Shown piece by piece: positions 45,213 to 54,429 of a stretch of DNA of 64,000 bases. The DNA lies in assembly GCA_963714255.1 (NCBI GenBank), contig CAVQNU010000027.1, positions 186,001 through 250,000 of the forward strand, written 5' to 3'. The stretch is from Rhodovastum sp963714255. Its GTDB lineage: Bacteria > Pseudomonadota > Alphaproteobacteria > Acetobacterales > Acetobacteraceae. The first letter of the stretch is position 1, and each line of letters begins with the position of its first letter. The translations under genes and the position numbers were made by a program. Under the pieces are notes generated by a model. The model worked only from the letters and a program-made list of their open reading frames with translations. It did no database searches and was not told the DNA's origin.

Positions 45213-45707
45213 CTACGCGTTGTGCGCCTTCCCTGCCGCGTCCAGGGGCGGCCCACTCCCCGGCGTGCCAATCGGCTGCACCACCAGCACCACCCCGCTC
45301 ACCGCCACCACCCGCAGCCGCGCGTCCGGCTGCGGCGGCGCGGCACCGTGCACCAGCCGCGCCGGCCAGTCGCTGTCGCCCAGGCGAACCCTGCCTTCGC
45401 GGTCTTCGAAGGCAAGCGCATGCACGGTCCGGCCGACCAGGCCGGATTCGGGCATGTTGATGCGCCGCTCGGGCGGGCGGCGCAGGCGCAGGGCGATGGC
45501 GATGCTGGCGGCCGACAGCAGCGCGAAACAGGCAACCTCCAGGCCGAATCCATCCAGTCCCAGCGCCACTGCCCCGCCGGTGCCGATCGCCGCCAGCCCG
45601 ATCCACATCAGAAACACGCCCGGCACCGCCAGCTCCGCCACCAGCAGCGCCAGCCCGACGCTGATCCAGGTCAGCGACGTGGGCGTATGCGCCAACAGGT
45701 CTTCCAT
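45213..45707 (-). CDS. NfeD family protein
   Basis: A 164-aa protein with a membrane N-terminal part (ISVGLALLVAELAVPGVFLM, then FALLSAASIAIALRLRR) and the C-terminal OB-fold domain of the NfeD family (SGLVGRTVHALAFEDREGRV, RVVAVSGVVLVVQPIG). It acts with the stomatin partner encoded just upstream, with which it shares a one-base overlap (TGATG). The pair is a membrane-microdomain module of unknown precise function. The C-terminal end lies within a few bases of a divergent gene. Confidence 0.85.
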   Translation of the reverse strand: MEDLLAHTPTSLTWISVGLALLVAELAVPGVFLMWIGLAAIGTGGAVALGLDGFGLEVACFALLSAASIAIALRLRRPPERRINMPESGLVGRTVHALAFEDREGRVRLGDSDWPARLVHGAAPPQPDARLRVVAVSGVVLVVQPIGTPGSGPPLDAAGKAHNA

Positions 45708-46642
45708 CAGGCCGGGCGCGTCGGCGCCGTGCCCGGAGAAACCTGCAGCAGTGACAAGGCCTGGGTGATGCCGCCGGCCAACGCCGCGGCCTCCATCGGC
45801 ACGATCACCAGGCGGCTGCTCGGCGAGGCCGCGATTGCCTGGAAGGCGGCCACGTAGCGATCCGAGATGAAGTAACGCAGCGCCGTCTCGCCGCCCTCCG
45901 CCACCGCCTGGGCGACCACGCGGGTCGCGGTCGCCTCGGCCTGGGCGAGCCGTTCGCGGGCCGCGGCGTCGCGCTGCGCCGCCTCCTGCCGGCCCTCGGC
46001 CGACAGGACCAGGCTTGCCTTGTTGCCCTCGGCCACTTTCACCGCGGCTTCCCGTTCGCCCTCGGCCTTCATCACCGTGGCGCGGCGCTCGCGCTCGGCG
46101 GTCATCTGCAGGTTCATGGCGCGGATCAGGTTCTCGGGCGGTTCGATCCGGCGCAGCTCCACGCGGCTCACCTTGACGCCCCAGGCGGTGGTGGCGCCGT
46201 CCAGAATAACCAGCAGCGAGGTGTTGATGCGCTCGCGCGACGACAGCGCCGCGTCGAGTTCCAGCTCGCCGATCACCGCGCGGATATTGGTCATGGCCAG
46301 CGTGGACAGCGCGACGGCCAGGTTGGCGACCTGATAGGCTGCTTTGTCGGCCTCCAGCACACGGAAGTAGATCACCCCGTCCACGGTGACCGTGGCGTTG
46401 TCGGCGGTGATGACGCTTTGTTCGGGAATGTCGAGCACCTGCTCCTGCACGTTCAGCCGGCGGCCGACCTGATCGACGAAGGGGATCAGGAAGTTCAGGC
46501 CCGGATTGAGCAGGCGGGTGAAGGCGCCAAACCGCTCGACGGTCCACACCTCGCCTTGCGGCACCGTCTTCATGCCCGCGAAGACGACCCCGATGACAAG
46601 GACGAGGACGAGGATCCATACGAGGAAGAAACCGATTTGCAT
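45707..46642 (-). CDS. qmcA: Stomatin/SPFH-family protein QmcA
   Basis: A 311-aa SPFH protein. The start MQIGFFLVWILVLVLVIGVV is a membrane anchor, then TVPQGEVWTVERFGAFTRLL, followed by the SPFH/PHB domain (RLLNPGLNFLIPFVDQVGRR), and a coiled-coil region rich in Glu/Ala/Arg (KAEGEREAAVKVAEGNKA). I use ATG 46642 with GGAG at a spacing of 7. SPFH proteins make membrane scaffolds and regulate proteases such as FtsH; the NfeD partner follows directly. Confidence 0.88.
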   Translation of the reverse strand: MQIGFFLVWILVLVLVIGVVFAGMKTVPQGEVWTVERFGAFTRLLNPGLNFLIPFVDQVGRRLNVQEQVLDIPEQSVITADNATVTVDGVIYFRVLEADKAAYQVANLAVALSTLAMTNIRAVIGELELDAALSSRERINTSLLVILDGATTAWGVKVSRVELRRIEPPENLIRAMNLQMTAERERRATVMKAEGEREAAVKVAEGNKASLVLSAEGRQEAAQRDAAARERLAQAEATATRVVAQAVAEGGETALRYFISDRYVAAFQAIAASPSSRLVIVPMEAAALAGGITQALSLLQVSPGTAPTRPA

Positions 46643-46744
46643 GCATACTCTCCGGAGGGACGGGTGCGGGCGCACCTGGTCCGCGCCCGGATACAATCCT
46701 AGCACGAACCGGCCTAGCATGAACCGGGCGATGTGAGGTGAGGC

Positions 46745-47530
46745 ATGATCCAAGGCGCAATGACCAACCTGCCGGTCGACCTGTCCGGCCTGCGGGTGGC
46801 GATTACCGCGGGGGCCGGCGGCATCGGCCGGGTGATGGCGGACAGTTTCGCCGCCTGCGGCGCGGCGGTGTTCGTCTCCGACATCGATGCCGCCGCGCTG
46901 GCCGCCTGCGGCCATCCCGGCCTGCGGGCGGATGCCGGAAAGCTGAACGAGATCGAGTCGTTCATGGACGCCGCGATCGCGCATCATGGCGGGCTGGATG
47001 TGCTGGTGAACAATGCCGGCATCGCCGGCCCCACCAAGCCGGTCGAGCAGGTGCTGCCGGCCGAGCTCGATGCCGTGCTGCAGGTTGATCTCGCCGCGAT
47101 GTTTCATTGCGCGCGACGGGCGATCCCGGCGCTGCGGGCGGCCGGGGGCGGGTCGATCGTCAATTTGTCATCGGCGGCCGGACGGTTCGGCTTCCGGCTG
47201 CGCAGCCCCTATGCGGCCGCCAAATGGGGGGTGGTGGGGTTCACCAAGACGCTGGCCATCGAGCTGGGCGGCGACAGCATCCGGGTGAACGCCATCCTGC
47301 CCGGGCTGGTGGACGGGCCGCGTATCCGTGCGGTGATCCGGGCCAAGGCGCAGGCGGCCGGGATGTCGGAAAACGAGATGACGGAAAAGGCGGTCTCCAC
47401 CACCTCCCTGCGTTGTTTCGTCAGCCAGCACGATATTGCCAACATCGCGTTGTATTTGTGCAGCCCGTTCGGCGCCACGATCAGCGGGCAGGCGCTGGCG
47501 GTGGATGGCGACATGCAGGTGCTGATGTAG
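46745..47530 (+). CDS. SDR family oxidoreductase, L-fucose/galactose dehydrogenase-like
   Basis: A 261-aa classical SDR with GAGGTGAGGC before the start. The cofactor motif is slightly unusual (ITAGAGGIGRVMA instead of TGxxxGIG), followed by NNAG, an active Ser in VNLSSAAGR, YAAAK (Tyr and Lys) and NAILPGLVDGPRI. The closest resemblance in memory is to sugar and hydroxyacid dehydrogenases. It is divergent from qmcA (102 bp), so the two probably have separate promoters. Confidence 0.82.
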   Translation: MIQGAMTNLPVDLSGLRVAITAGAGGIGRVMADSFAACGAAVFVSDIDAAALAACGHPGLRADAGKLNEIESFMDAAIAHHGGLDVLVNNAGIAGPTKPVEQVLPAELDAVLQVDLAAMFHCARRAIPALRAAGGGSIVNLSSAAGRFGFRLRSPYAAAKWGVVGFTKTLAIELGGDSIRVNAILPGLVDGPRIRAVIRAKAQAAGMSENEMTEKAVSTTSLRCFVSQHDIANIALYLCSPFGATISGQALAVDGDMQVLM

Positions 47531-47533
47531 GGG

Positions 47534-47576
47534 AAGGGAGGAAGGCCAGGTCTCTGCCCTGGCCGTCCTTACTTGT
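47534..47576. repeat. GC-rich palindromic repeat, copy 11 (short)
   Basis: Short copy AAGGCCAGGTCTCTGCCCTGGCC, an imperfect hairpin, located directly between the convergent SDR and CFA synthase stops. It could serve as a terminator for both. Confidence 0.65.
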
Positions 47577-48879
47577 ACAGCTCTCCCCGCGTAGGAGGCA
47601 GCCCACTGGCCCCCCGCGCCCGCCGCGTGGCAACCGTTTGAAAGATTCCCACGGTCCCCCGCTCAAACGCCAGCGACACTCCGGCAAGATACAGCAGCCA
47701 GAGCCGCAACCTGCCGGCGCCCACCTCGGTCTCCGCGGCGCTCCGTTGCGCGTACAGCCGCTCGCACCAAAGCCGCGTGGTGCGGGCGTAGTGTTCCCGC
47801 CAGCCCTCCACGTCGTGTACCTCGAAGCCGAAGCGCTCGAGGTTGGCGATGGTGTTGCCGATATGGTCGAGTTCGCCGCCCGGGAAGATGTAGCGGATGA
47901 TGGCGGCGTATTCCGGCTTGTGGCGGCGGAAGGCGCGCTCGGTGCGTTTGGCCGGGCGGGTGATGGCGTGGTGCAGCATCAGGCCGCGCGGTTTCAGCAA
48001 TGCGTGCATGCCGCGAAAATACGCCTCGTGGTTGGCAGCCCCGACATGCTCGAACATGCCAACCGAGGCGATGGCGTCGTATTCACCCGTCAGCGCCCGC
48101 CAGTCCTTCAACTCGACCGTGACGCGGTCCTGCAGCCCGAGCCGGACGATTTTTGCCTGGGCGAAATCGTGCTGCGCCTGCGACAGGGTGACGCCATGCG
48201 CGCGCACGCCGTGGTGGCGGGCCGCGTGGCACACCAGCCCGCCCCAGCCGCAGCCGATATCGAGGAAGCGCTGGTCCGGACGCAGGCGCAGCTTGCGGCA
48301 GATCATGTCCATCTTGGCCTGCTGCGCCGTTTGCAGATCCGCCGTCCAGTCCGGGAAGTAGGCGCAGGAATACTGCATTTCGGCGTCGAGAAAGCGGGCG
48401 TAGAAATCGTTCGACAGGTCGTAGTGGAACTGCACCAGCGCCTTGTCGTCGCGCCCGGTTTCCGGCCGCGCCGCCGCCGCCCCTGCCCATGCATGGCCGG
48501 GCTTCGCCTGCCCGGCGCGCAGGAACAGGAAGGGCAGCAGGGTACGGGCCAGCAGAAGCTTGTCCAGCCGCCGGGCCAGCCCGCGCGAGGCCGCGCCGCG
48601 CCGGGCGGCGAGGTCGAGCAGGGTGCCGCCCTCGATGTCGATATCGCCTGCCGCCATCAGGTCCAGCAGGGTGAACAGGCGCGGGCGGCGCAGCAGGCGG
48701 CTGATTGCGCCCGGGGTGCGAATCGCCAGCGCCAGCTCGCCCGTGGGTGCCGGGCCGAGGGGCAGCAATTCGCCGTTCCACAGGCGCAGGCTCAGATCGG
48801 CCTGGAGCACGCCGGCCAGATGCGCGGCCAGGCGGCGAATCGCGGCCAGATGCTTTTCGTCGGCAGAGCGGACAGTCAT
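47569..48879 (-). CDS. cfa: Cyclopropane-fatty-acyl-phospholipid synthase
   Basis: A SAM-dependent enzyme that adds a methylene to unsaturated acyl chains of membrane phospholipids, 436 aa. The N-terminal lipid-facing domain is followed by QFHYDLSNDFYARFLDAEMQ and YSCAYFPDWTADLQTAQ. The SAM site is LDIGCGWGGLVCHAARHHGV, and the C-terminal part includes GGELDHIGN and the family C-terminal motif (RLWLLYLAGVSLAFERGTVG). CFAs protect against acid stress, fitting an acid-tolerant host. The stop is adjacent to repeat copy 11. Confidence 0.9.
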   Translation of the reverse strand: MTVRSADEKHLAAIRRLAAHLAGVLQADLSLRLWNGELLPLGPAPTGELALAIRTPGAISRLLRRPRLFTLLDLMAAGDIDIEGGTLLDLAARRGAASRGLARRLDKLLLARTLLPFLFLRAGQAKPGHAWAGAAAARPETGRDDKALVQFHYDLSNDFYARFLDAEMQYSCAYFPDWTADLQTAQQAKMDMICRKLRLRPDQRFLDIGCGWGGLVCHAARHHGVRAHGVTLSQAQHDFAQAKIVRLGLQDRVTVELKDWRALTGEYDAIASVGMFEHVGAANHEAYFRGMHALLKPRGLMLHHAITRPAKRTERAFRRHKPEYAAIIRYIFPGGELDHIGNTIANLERFGFEVHDVEGWREHYARTTRLWCERLYAQRSAAETEVGAGRLRLWLLYLAGVSLAFERGTVGIFQTVATRRARGASGLPPTRGELYK

Positions 48880-48913
48880 GGACCTGGTTCCGTCCGGACG
48901 CCTCGCTTGAATG

Positions 48914-48955
48914 GGAAACGGCGCGGGCGATGGCTTGCCCGCGCCGCCGGTTCCG
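48914..48955 (-). terminator. Strong hairpin at the fusA 3' side
   Basis: A stem of about 15 bp, GGAACCGGCGGCGCGGGC against GCCCGCGCCGTTTCC with a loop of AAGCCATC (minus-strand sense), in the 91-bp gap between fusA and the CFA gene. There is no clear U-tract, so a factor-dependent or weak intrinsic terminator is most likely. Confidence 0.45.
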
Positions 48956-48970
48956 GTCTGGACTGTCCGG

Positions 48971-51058
48971 TCAGGCGCTTTTCGCCATGATCTCGTCGGC
49001 GATGTTCCGCGGCACCGGCTCGTAGTGGTGGAACTGCATGGTGAACGACGCGCGGCCCTTGGTCATGCTGCGCAGATCGGAAATGTAGCCGAACATTTCC
49101 TTCAGCGGCACGTGCGCGCGCACGATCACCGTCGAGCCGGCGCTTTCCTGGTTCTGGATCATGCCGCGGCGGCGGTTGATGTCGCCCACCACGTCGCCGA
49201 CATGATCCTGCGGCGTGGTGACTTCCACGTCCATGATCGGCTCCAGGATGATCGGGCCGGCCTTTTTCATGCCCTCGCGGAAGCACGCCTTGGCGGCGAT
49301 TTCGAAGGCGAGCGCCGAGGAGTTGACGTCGTGGTACTTGCCGTCGATCAGGGTGTATTTGAAGTCCACGGTCTGGAACCCGGCCAGCACGCCGGTGTCG
49401 GCCTGCATGCGGATGCCTTTTTCCACCGCCGGGATGTATTCCTTCGGCACCGTGCCGCCGACCACCTTGTTCTCGAACTGCACGCCGGCGTTGCGCTCCT
49501 GCGGGGCGAACACGATCTTCACTTCGGCGAACTGGCCCGATCCGCCGGTCTGCTTCTTGTGGGTGTAGGTTTCGGTGTGCGTCTTGCTGATGGTCTCGCG
49601 ATAGGCCACCTGCGGGGCGCCGATATTCGCCTCGACGCCGTATTCGCGGCGCAGCCGGTCGATGATGATTTCCAGGTGCAGCTCGCCCATGCCGGACAGA
49701 ATGGTCTGGCCGGTTTCCTGGTCGGTCTTCAGCCGCAGGCTGGGGTCTTCGCCGGCCAGCTTCTGCAGGCCGATGGTCATTTTCTCGACCGAATCCTTGG
49801 TCTTCGGCTCGACCGAGATGTCGATCACCGGCACCGGGAAGGCCATGCGCTCCAGCACCACCGGATCATCGGGGCTGGCCAGCGTGTCGCCCGTGCCGGT
49901 GTCTTTGAGGCCGACGAAGGCGGCGATGTCGCCGGCCTCCACTTCCTTGATTTCGGCGCGCTTGTCGGCATGCATCTGGAACATGCGGCCGACGCGTTCC
50001 TTGTGGTCCTTGGTGGTGTTCAGCAGGGTGTCGCCGCTTTTCAGGGTGCCGGAATAGACGCGCACGAAGGTCAGCGTGCCGTATTTGTCGTTGATGATCT
50101 TGAACGCAAGCCCGGCGAACGGCGCCTTCGGGTCGGCCTTGATGCGGCGGCGGTCGCTGAACTCGCCGTCCTCCTCGCCTTCCTCGGCGGCGATCGAAAT
50201 GCCCGGCACGTCGAGCGGGCTCGGCAGGTAGTCGAGCACGGCATCGAGCAGCGGCTGCACGCCCTTGTTCTTGAACGCGGTGCCGCACAGCACCGGGCGG
50301 AACGCACCGCTGATGGTGCCCGCCTTGATGCAGCGCTTCAGGGTGGCGACCGCCACGTCACCGTGCTCGAAATATTCCTCCATCGCCTCGTTATCGACCG
50401 ACAGCGCGGTGTCGAGCAGCAGCTGGCGATACTCCTTCGCCTTTTCCTCCAGCTCGGCCGGGATCGGCTCGTCGTGATACTTCGCGCCGAGTTCGCCGCC
50501 TTCCCAGATGACCGCCTTCATCTCGACCAGATCGATCACGCCGATGAACGTGTCCTCGATGCCGATGGGCAGCTGCAGCGGCAGCGCCACGATATCGAGC
50601 TTTTCCTTCAGCGTGTCGAAGGCGCGGTAGAAATCGGCGCCGGTGCGGTCGAGCTTATTGATGAAGATGATGCGCGGCACGTTGTAGCGGTCGGCCAGGC
50701 GCCAGTTGGTTTCGGACTGTGGCTGCACGCCAGCCACGCCCTCGATGATGAACACCGCGCCATCGAGCACCCGCAGGCTGCGGTTCACTTCGATGTTGAA
50801 GTCGATATGGCCGGGGGTGTCGATGATGTTGATGCGGTGGTCTTTCCACTCGCACGTCACCGCGGCGGAGGTGATGGTGATGCCCCGCTCACGCTCCTGC
50901 TCCATGTAATCGGTCGTGGTGTTGCCGTCGTGCACCTCGCCGATCTTGTGCGACACGCCCGTGTAATACAGGATGCGCTCCGTGGTCGTGGTCTTCCCCG
51001 CGTCGATATGCGCGGTGATGCCGATGTTGCGGATGCACTCCAGTGGCGTTTTGGGCAC
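48971..51058 (-). CDS. fusA: Elongation factor G
   Basis: Ribosomal translocase GTPase, 695 aa, full length. G1 AHIDAGKTTTTERIL (residues 16-30), G3 DTPGHIDF, G4 NKLDRTGAD; domains II to V continue with QTILSGMGELHLEIIIDRLR and end MAKSA. Translocation and ribosome recycling use it. It is not beside rpsL, rpsG or tuf, where fusA normally sits in the str operon, so it is either a relocated gene or a second EF-G copy. The protein carries no obvious changes in the catalytic switch residues. Confidence 0.93.
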   Translation of the reverse strand: MPKTPLECIRNIGITAHIDAGKTTTTERILYYTGVSHKIGEVHDGNTTTDYMEQERERGITITSAAVTCEWKDHRINIIDTPGHIDFNIEVNRSLRVLDGAVFIIEGVAGVQPQSETNWRLADRYNVPRIIFINKLDRTGADFYRAFDTLKEKLDIVALPLQLPIGIEDTFIGVIDLVEMKAVIWEGGELGAKYHDEPIPAELEEKAKEYRQLLLDTALSVDNEAMEEYFEHGDVAVATLKRCIKAGTISGAFRPVLCGTAFKNKGVQPLLDAVLDYLPSPLDVPGISIAAEEGEEDGEFSDRRRIKADPKAPFAGLAFKIINDKYGTLTFVRVYSGTLKSGDTLLNTTKDHKERVGRMFQMHADKRAEIKEVEAGDIAAFVGLKDTGTGDTLASPDDPVVLERMAFPVPVIDISVEPKTKDSVEKMTIGLQKLAGEDPSLRLKTDQETGQTILSGMGELHLEIIIDRLRREYGVEANIGAPQVAYRETISKTHTETYTHKKQTGGSGQFAEVKIVFAPQERNAGVQFENKVVGGTVPKEYIPAVEKGIRMQADTGVLAGFQTVDFKYTLIDGKYHDVNSSALAFEIAAKACFREGMKKAGPIILEPIMDVEVTTPQDHVGDVVGDINRRRGMIQNQESAGSTVIVRAHVPLKEMFGYISDLRSMTKGRASFTMQFHHYEPVPRNIADEIMAKSA

Positions 51059-51251
51059 GGCAGACCTCCATTAGCCCTCAGGGCATGACCATAACGGGCG
51101 CTGCGTGGCCGGTTGCCTCGCGCGCCCGTTCATGTGCCGGCCCATGAGCCGGTGCGATACGAGGCAGCACATGCCCTTCCGCCCGGCGATTTGCAAGAGC
51201 GTCTTCGGCCACCGCATGCACCGCCGGCCCGCGAACCGGCGCCAAAAGGAA

Positions 51252-51319
51252 CGGGGGCCAGGGGCCTCTCGGCCCTTGGCCGGGGTCCAGGGGGTAGAGC
51301 CCCCTGGCCTTGCTTACTT
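51252..51319. repeat. GC-rich palindromic repeat, copy 12
   Basis: Copy with hairpins CCAGGGGCCTCTCGGCCCTTGG and AGGGGGTAGAGCCCCCT in the 334-bp gap between fusA and the DUF3126 gene. The rest of the gap (51059-51251, 51320-51392) shows no gene; it must hold the fusA promoter. Confidence 0.78.
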
Positions 51320-51392
51320 TCTCAGCCCTTGGCCTAAGCCCGCCAACGCGCTAACCGGGAGGCGCAGAATCACCCGGGAGAGCGCCGCCGTC

Positions 51393-51656
51393 ATGACCCG
51401 TTCCGACATGGACCGCGTGCAGACCTATCTGCGCCGCCTGCTAGGCAGTGACCGCATCCGTGTGGTCGCGCCCGCCAAGCCCGGTCTGACCGTGGAAGTT
51501 GCGGTCGATGACGAGGTGATCGGCACGCTGTACGAGGATCGCGAGGAGGGCGAGCTTTCGTATTCGGTGCACCTGACAATTCTTGAAGACGATCTTCCGC
51601 CGGTGGCCAAGGCAGCGCCGGCCGCGCCACTGACGAAGCCCCGCCGCACGCGCTGA
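51393..51656 (+). CDS. DUF3126 family protein
   Basis: An 87-aa protein with the DUF3126 pattern (QTYLRRLLGSDRIRVVAPAK, then DDEVIGTLYEDREEGELSYS and LTILEDDLP). These small proteins are conserved in alphaproteobacteria, have no known function and usually have this size. The C-terminal tail is basic and Pro/Ala-rich. The ATG at 51393 fits the family start (MTRSDMDRVQ); upstream coding sequence in the same frame lies in the repeat. Confidence 0.82.
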   Translation: MTRSDMDRVQTYLRRLLGSDRIRVVAPAKPGLTVEVAVDDEVIGTLYEDREEGELSYSVHLTILEDDLPPVAKAAPAAPLTKPRRTR

Positions 51657-51769
51657 GCCGCGCCGCCGGCGCTGCGCTCCCGAAAGCTTGAACGGAGGAA
51701 ACCTTCCTGTCGCGCCCGGGGCACAGTAGTGAACCCGACCGGACGATACCGGCGACCCAAGGAGGCGGG

Positions 51770-53893
51770 ATGCAATCGACGCGGCGCGCGTCCTTGCGTG
51801 TTCTCGGCCTTGCCATGGTTGGCTGCGTGCTGCTGCCGGTTGTGCTGCTGGCGTCCGGTGCGGTCACCATCCGCCGGGCGACGATGCATGAGGCGGACGA
51901 ACAGCTCGCCCGCACGGCCGACATCCTGCACGAGCAGGCGCTGAAGGTGTTCGAGAGCACCGACGTGCTGCTGCAGAACCTGGCGGACATCACGCGCGCT
52001 TTGCCGGATTCGACCATCCGCGCGGATTTTCCGCGCTGGCACGACCGGTTGAAGGCAATTTCGAGCCGGCTGCCGCATCTGCAGTCGATCTGGATCATCG
52101 GCGCCGACGGCCGGATCTGCGCCACCGATTACACCACCACCTTGCCTTCCCTGGATGCGAGCGGCCGCGATTATTTCGCCGCTCAGACCGGCAGGGACGC
52201 CGGCCTGTTCGTCGGCGCCGCGTTGCAGCCGCTGCTTGGCGGGGCGTCGCCTTTCTTTGGCCTCTCGCGCCGGCGCGAGACGCCGGGCGGCGGATTCGGC
52301 GGCGTCGTCACCGCCTCGCTGCTGCCGAGCGATTTCGAGAATTTCTACCGCGAGATCGCCCGCGCCGAAGGATCGTTGCTGGTCCTGATGCGCACCGACG
52401 GCACGCTGCTGGCGCGCTATCCGCCGCTCCGCAAGGGGGATCACCCGGCGGCGCAGCCGCCAATTCTGACATCCGTCGCCGGCCCGCTTGATCGCGGCAT
52501 GTTGACCGCGGTTTCCCCGATCGATGGCCGTGAGCGGCGGCTGGCCTGGCGGCGCCTCGATCCCTACCCGGTGTTCGTCATGGCCGGGATGGCCACCGCC
52601 GCCATCCGCGACGAATGGCTCGGCACGCTGGCGACCCACCTGGTGTTCGGCCTGCCCGCCACCGTGCTGATGCTGGCCGCACTGTGGGTGGCGATGAAAC
52701 GCACCCACGCACTGTTCGAGGAGGCCGAGCGCCGCGTCGCCGCCGAGGAGGCGTTGCAGCGGGGGCAGCGGCTGGAGGCGCTTGGCGAACTCACCGGCGG
52801 CGTCGCGCATGATTTCAACAACCTGCTGATGATCGTGCTGGGCAATGTGGACCGCATGCGCCGCCGCCCGCGCGAGGCCAGCGATATCAAGGCGCTCGAC
52901 ACGATCGTCGCCGCGGTGCGCCGCGGTGAGGCGCTGACACGGCAATTGCTGACATTCGCCCGCCGCCGCGCGCTGTATCCGGAACCGATCGACCTGGCCC
53001 GCCAGCTTGGCGACATGCGCGGCCTGCTGGCGCATTCCCTGCGCGGCGATATCGCCATGGCGATCGAAACCGACCCGGCCGGCCCCTGCATCGTCAAGGT
53101 CGACCCCTCGGAACTCGAGCTGGCGGTGGTGAACCTGGCGGTCAACGCGCGCGACGCGATGCCGCATGGCGGCCGGCTGACGCTGCGCCTGCGCCGGGTG
53201 ACACTGAGCGCCGAACACGACATCGACGACCTGCTGGGCGATTTCGTGGCACTTTCGGTGGCCGACACCGGCCTCGGCATTCCGCCCGCGGTATTGCCGC
53301 GGGTGTTCGACCCGTTCTTCACCACCAAGGAGATCGGCAAGGGCACCGGACTCGGCCTGTCGCAGGTGTATGGCTTCGTCCGCCAGTCGGCCGGCACCGC
53401 CACGATCGACAGCACGCCCGGCATCGGCACCACCGTGACGCTGTACCTGCCGGCCTGCACCGAGACACCGGCACCGCGTCAACCCCAGGCGTCGTCCACC
53501 ACCGCGCCGGGCACCGGGTTGCATGCACTGCTGGTGGAGGACAATGCCGAGGTCGCCGCGGTGACCCGCAGCCGGCTGGAGATGCTGGGCTTCGACGTGG
53601 CGGTGGCGGCGTCCGGGCTGGCGGCGCTGACGCTGCTGCAGATGCAAAGCTATGCGCTGCTGGTCACCGACATCCTGATGCCCGGCGGCATGAGCGGGGT
53701 CGACCTGGTGCGTGAGTTGCGCGCCCGCGGCATGCATATGCCGGCGATCCTGGTGAGCGGCGGCAGCGGGGCTGCCGAGCAGGCACGGCGGGAAGGCTTC
53801 ACGGTGTTGCAGAAGCCGTACGACGAGCAATGCCTGCGCGAGGCGGTCACCGCTGCCTTGTTCGGCAAAACGGCGCAGATCGCCGATGCCTGA
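51770..53893 (+). CDS. Membrane sensor hybrid histidine kinase with C-terminal receiver
   Basis: A 707-aa two-component hybrid. TM1 (~12-34) is followed by a periplasmic sensor of double-Cache type (35-280, with LPHLQSIWIIGADGRICATD), then TM2 (~286-308), HisKA/HATPase with the kinase His in GELTGGVAHDFNNLL, NAVNARDAMPHGGRL, GTGLGLSQVYGF, and a C-terminal receiver (ALLVEDNAEVAA, LVTDILMPGG). Spacing is normal for this group. SD AAGGAGG. It needs a response regulator or phosphorelay partner; the neighbouring Rrf2 gene is not one. Ligand unknown. Confidence 0.88.
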   Translation: MQSTRRASLRVLGLAMVGCVLLPVVLLASGAVTIRRATMHEADEQLARTADILHEQALKVFESTDVLLQNLADITRALPDSTIRADFPRWHDRLKAISSRLPHLQSIWIIGADGRICATDYTTTLPSLDASGRDYFAAQTGRDAGLFVGAALQPLLGGASPFFGLSRRRETPGGGFGGVVTASLLPSDFENFYREIARAEGSLLVLMRTDGTLLARYPPLRKGDHPAAQPPILTSVAGPLDRGMLTAVSPIDGRERRLAWRRLDPYPVFVMAGMATAAIRDEWLGTLATHLVFGLPATVLMLAALWVAMKRTHALFEEAERRVAAEEALQRGQRLEALGELTGGVAHDFNNLLMIVLGNVDRMRRRPREASDIKALDTIVAAVRRGEALTRQLLTFARRRALYPEPIDLARQLGDMRGLLAHSLRGDIAMAIETDPAGPCIVKVDPSELELAVVNLAVNARDAMPHGGRLTLRLRRVTLSAEHDIDDLLGDFVALSVADTGLGIPPAVLPRVFDPFFTTKEIGKGTGLGLSQVYGFVRQSAGTATIDSTPGIGTTVTLYLPACTETPAPRQPQASSTTAPGTGLHALLVEDNAEVAAVTRSRLEMLGFDVAVAASGLAALTLLQMQSYALLVTDILMPGGMSGVDLVRELRARGMHMPAILVSGGSGAAEQARREGFTVLQKPYDEQCLREAVTAALFGKTAQIADA

Positions 53894-53921
53894 GGCCTGG
53901 TGAACGAATGTCCTCACCCCC

Positions 53922-54365
53922 ATGAACCTGACCCGCTTTGCCGACTACGGACTGCGCACGCTCATCCACCTCGCGGTGCGCGAGGACCGTGTCGTGCCGA
54001 TCGGCGAGATCGCCGCCGCCTACCGGATTTCGGAGCATCACCTGCACAAAGTGGCCAACGCGCTGGGACAACTCGGCTACGTGCACGCCGTGCGGGGGCG
54101 CCATGGCGGGCTGCGGCTGGCGCTGCCGCCCGACCGGATCATCATCGGCGAGGTGGTCCGGCGCACCGAGGCGACGCTGGCGCCGGTGGAGTGCATGGAC
54201 GGCGTGGGCTGTCCGATTCGCGGGCCGTGCCGCCTGGAAGGCATCATGGAGGAGGCGATGGCGGCGTTTCTGGCGGTGCTGGACCGCTACACGCTGGCCG
54301 ACGTGTTGCGCGCGCAGCACGCGGCCCTGGCGAAACGCCTGGGGCTGCCGGCCGGCGTTTCGTAA
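53922..54365 (+). CDS. Rrf2-family regulator, NsrR-like
   Basis: A 147-aa Rrf2 protein: winged-helix DNA-binding part (MNLTRFADYGLRTLIHLAVR, then SEHHLHKVANALGQLGYV, RGRHGGLRLALPPDRI), and a C-terminal cluster loop with three Cys (ECMDGVGCPIRGPCRLEG). This Cys set is the NsrR-type Fe-S ligation (C-X4/5-C-X5-C) that senses NO. IscR-type is excluded by spacing. It lies 28 bp after the hybrid kinase, on the same strand, and may share its transcript. The regulated genes are not obvious in the window. Confidence 0.85.
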   Translation: MNLTRFADYGLRTLIHLAVREDRVVPIGEIAAAYRISEHHLHKVANALGQLGYVHAVRGRHGGLRLALPPDRIIIGEVVRRTEATLAPVECMDGVGCPIRGPCRLEGIMEEAMAAFLAVLDRYTLADVLRAQHAALAKRLGLPAGVS

Positions 54366-54429
54366 CGCAATGTCGTCCCGCTGCCGAGCGATCGCCGAGG
54401 GCAGCAGCCAAAGCCCGATTTATGTTACC

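Noticed and set aside
48911..51088. 725-codon plus-strand open frame opposite fusA
   Set aside because: Antisense of a highly conserved EF-G; codon constraint explains its openness.
51425..53923. 832-codon minus-strand open frame opposite the second kinase
   Set aside because: Mirror frame of a gene with complete kinase motifs; no family resemblance.
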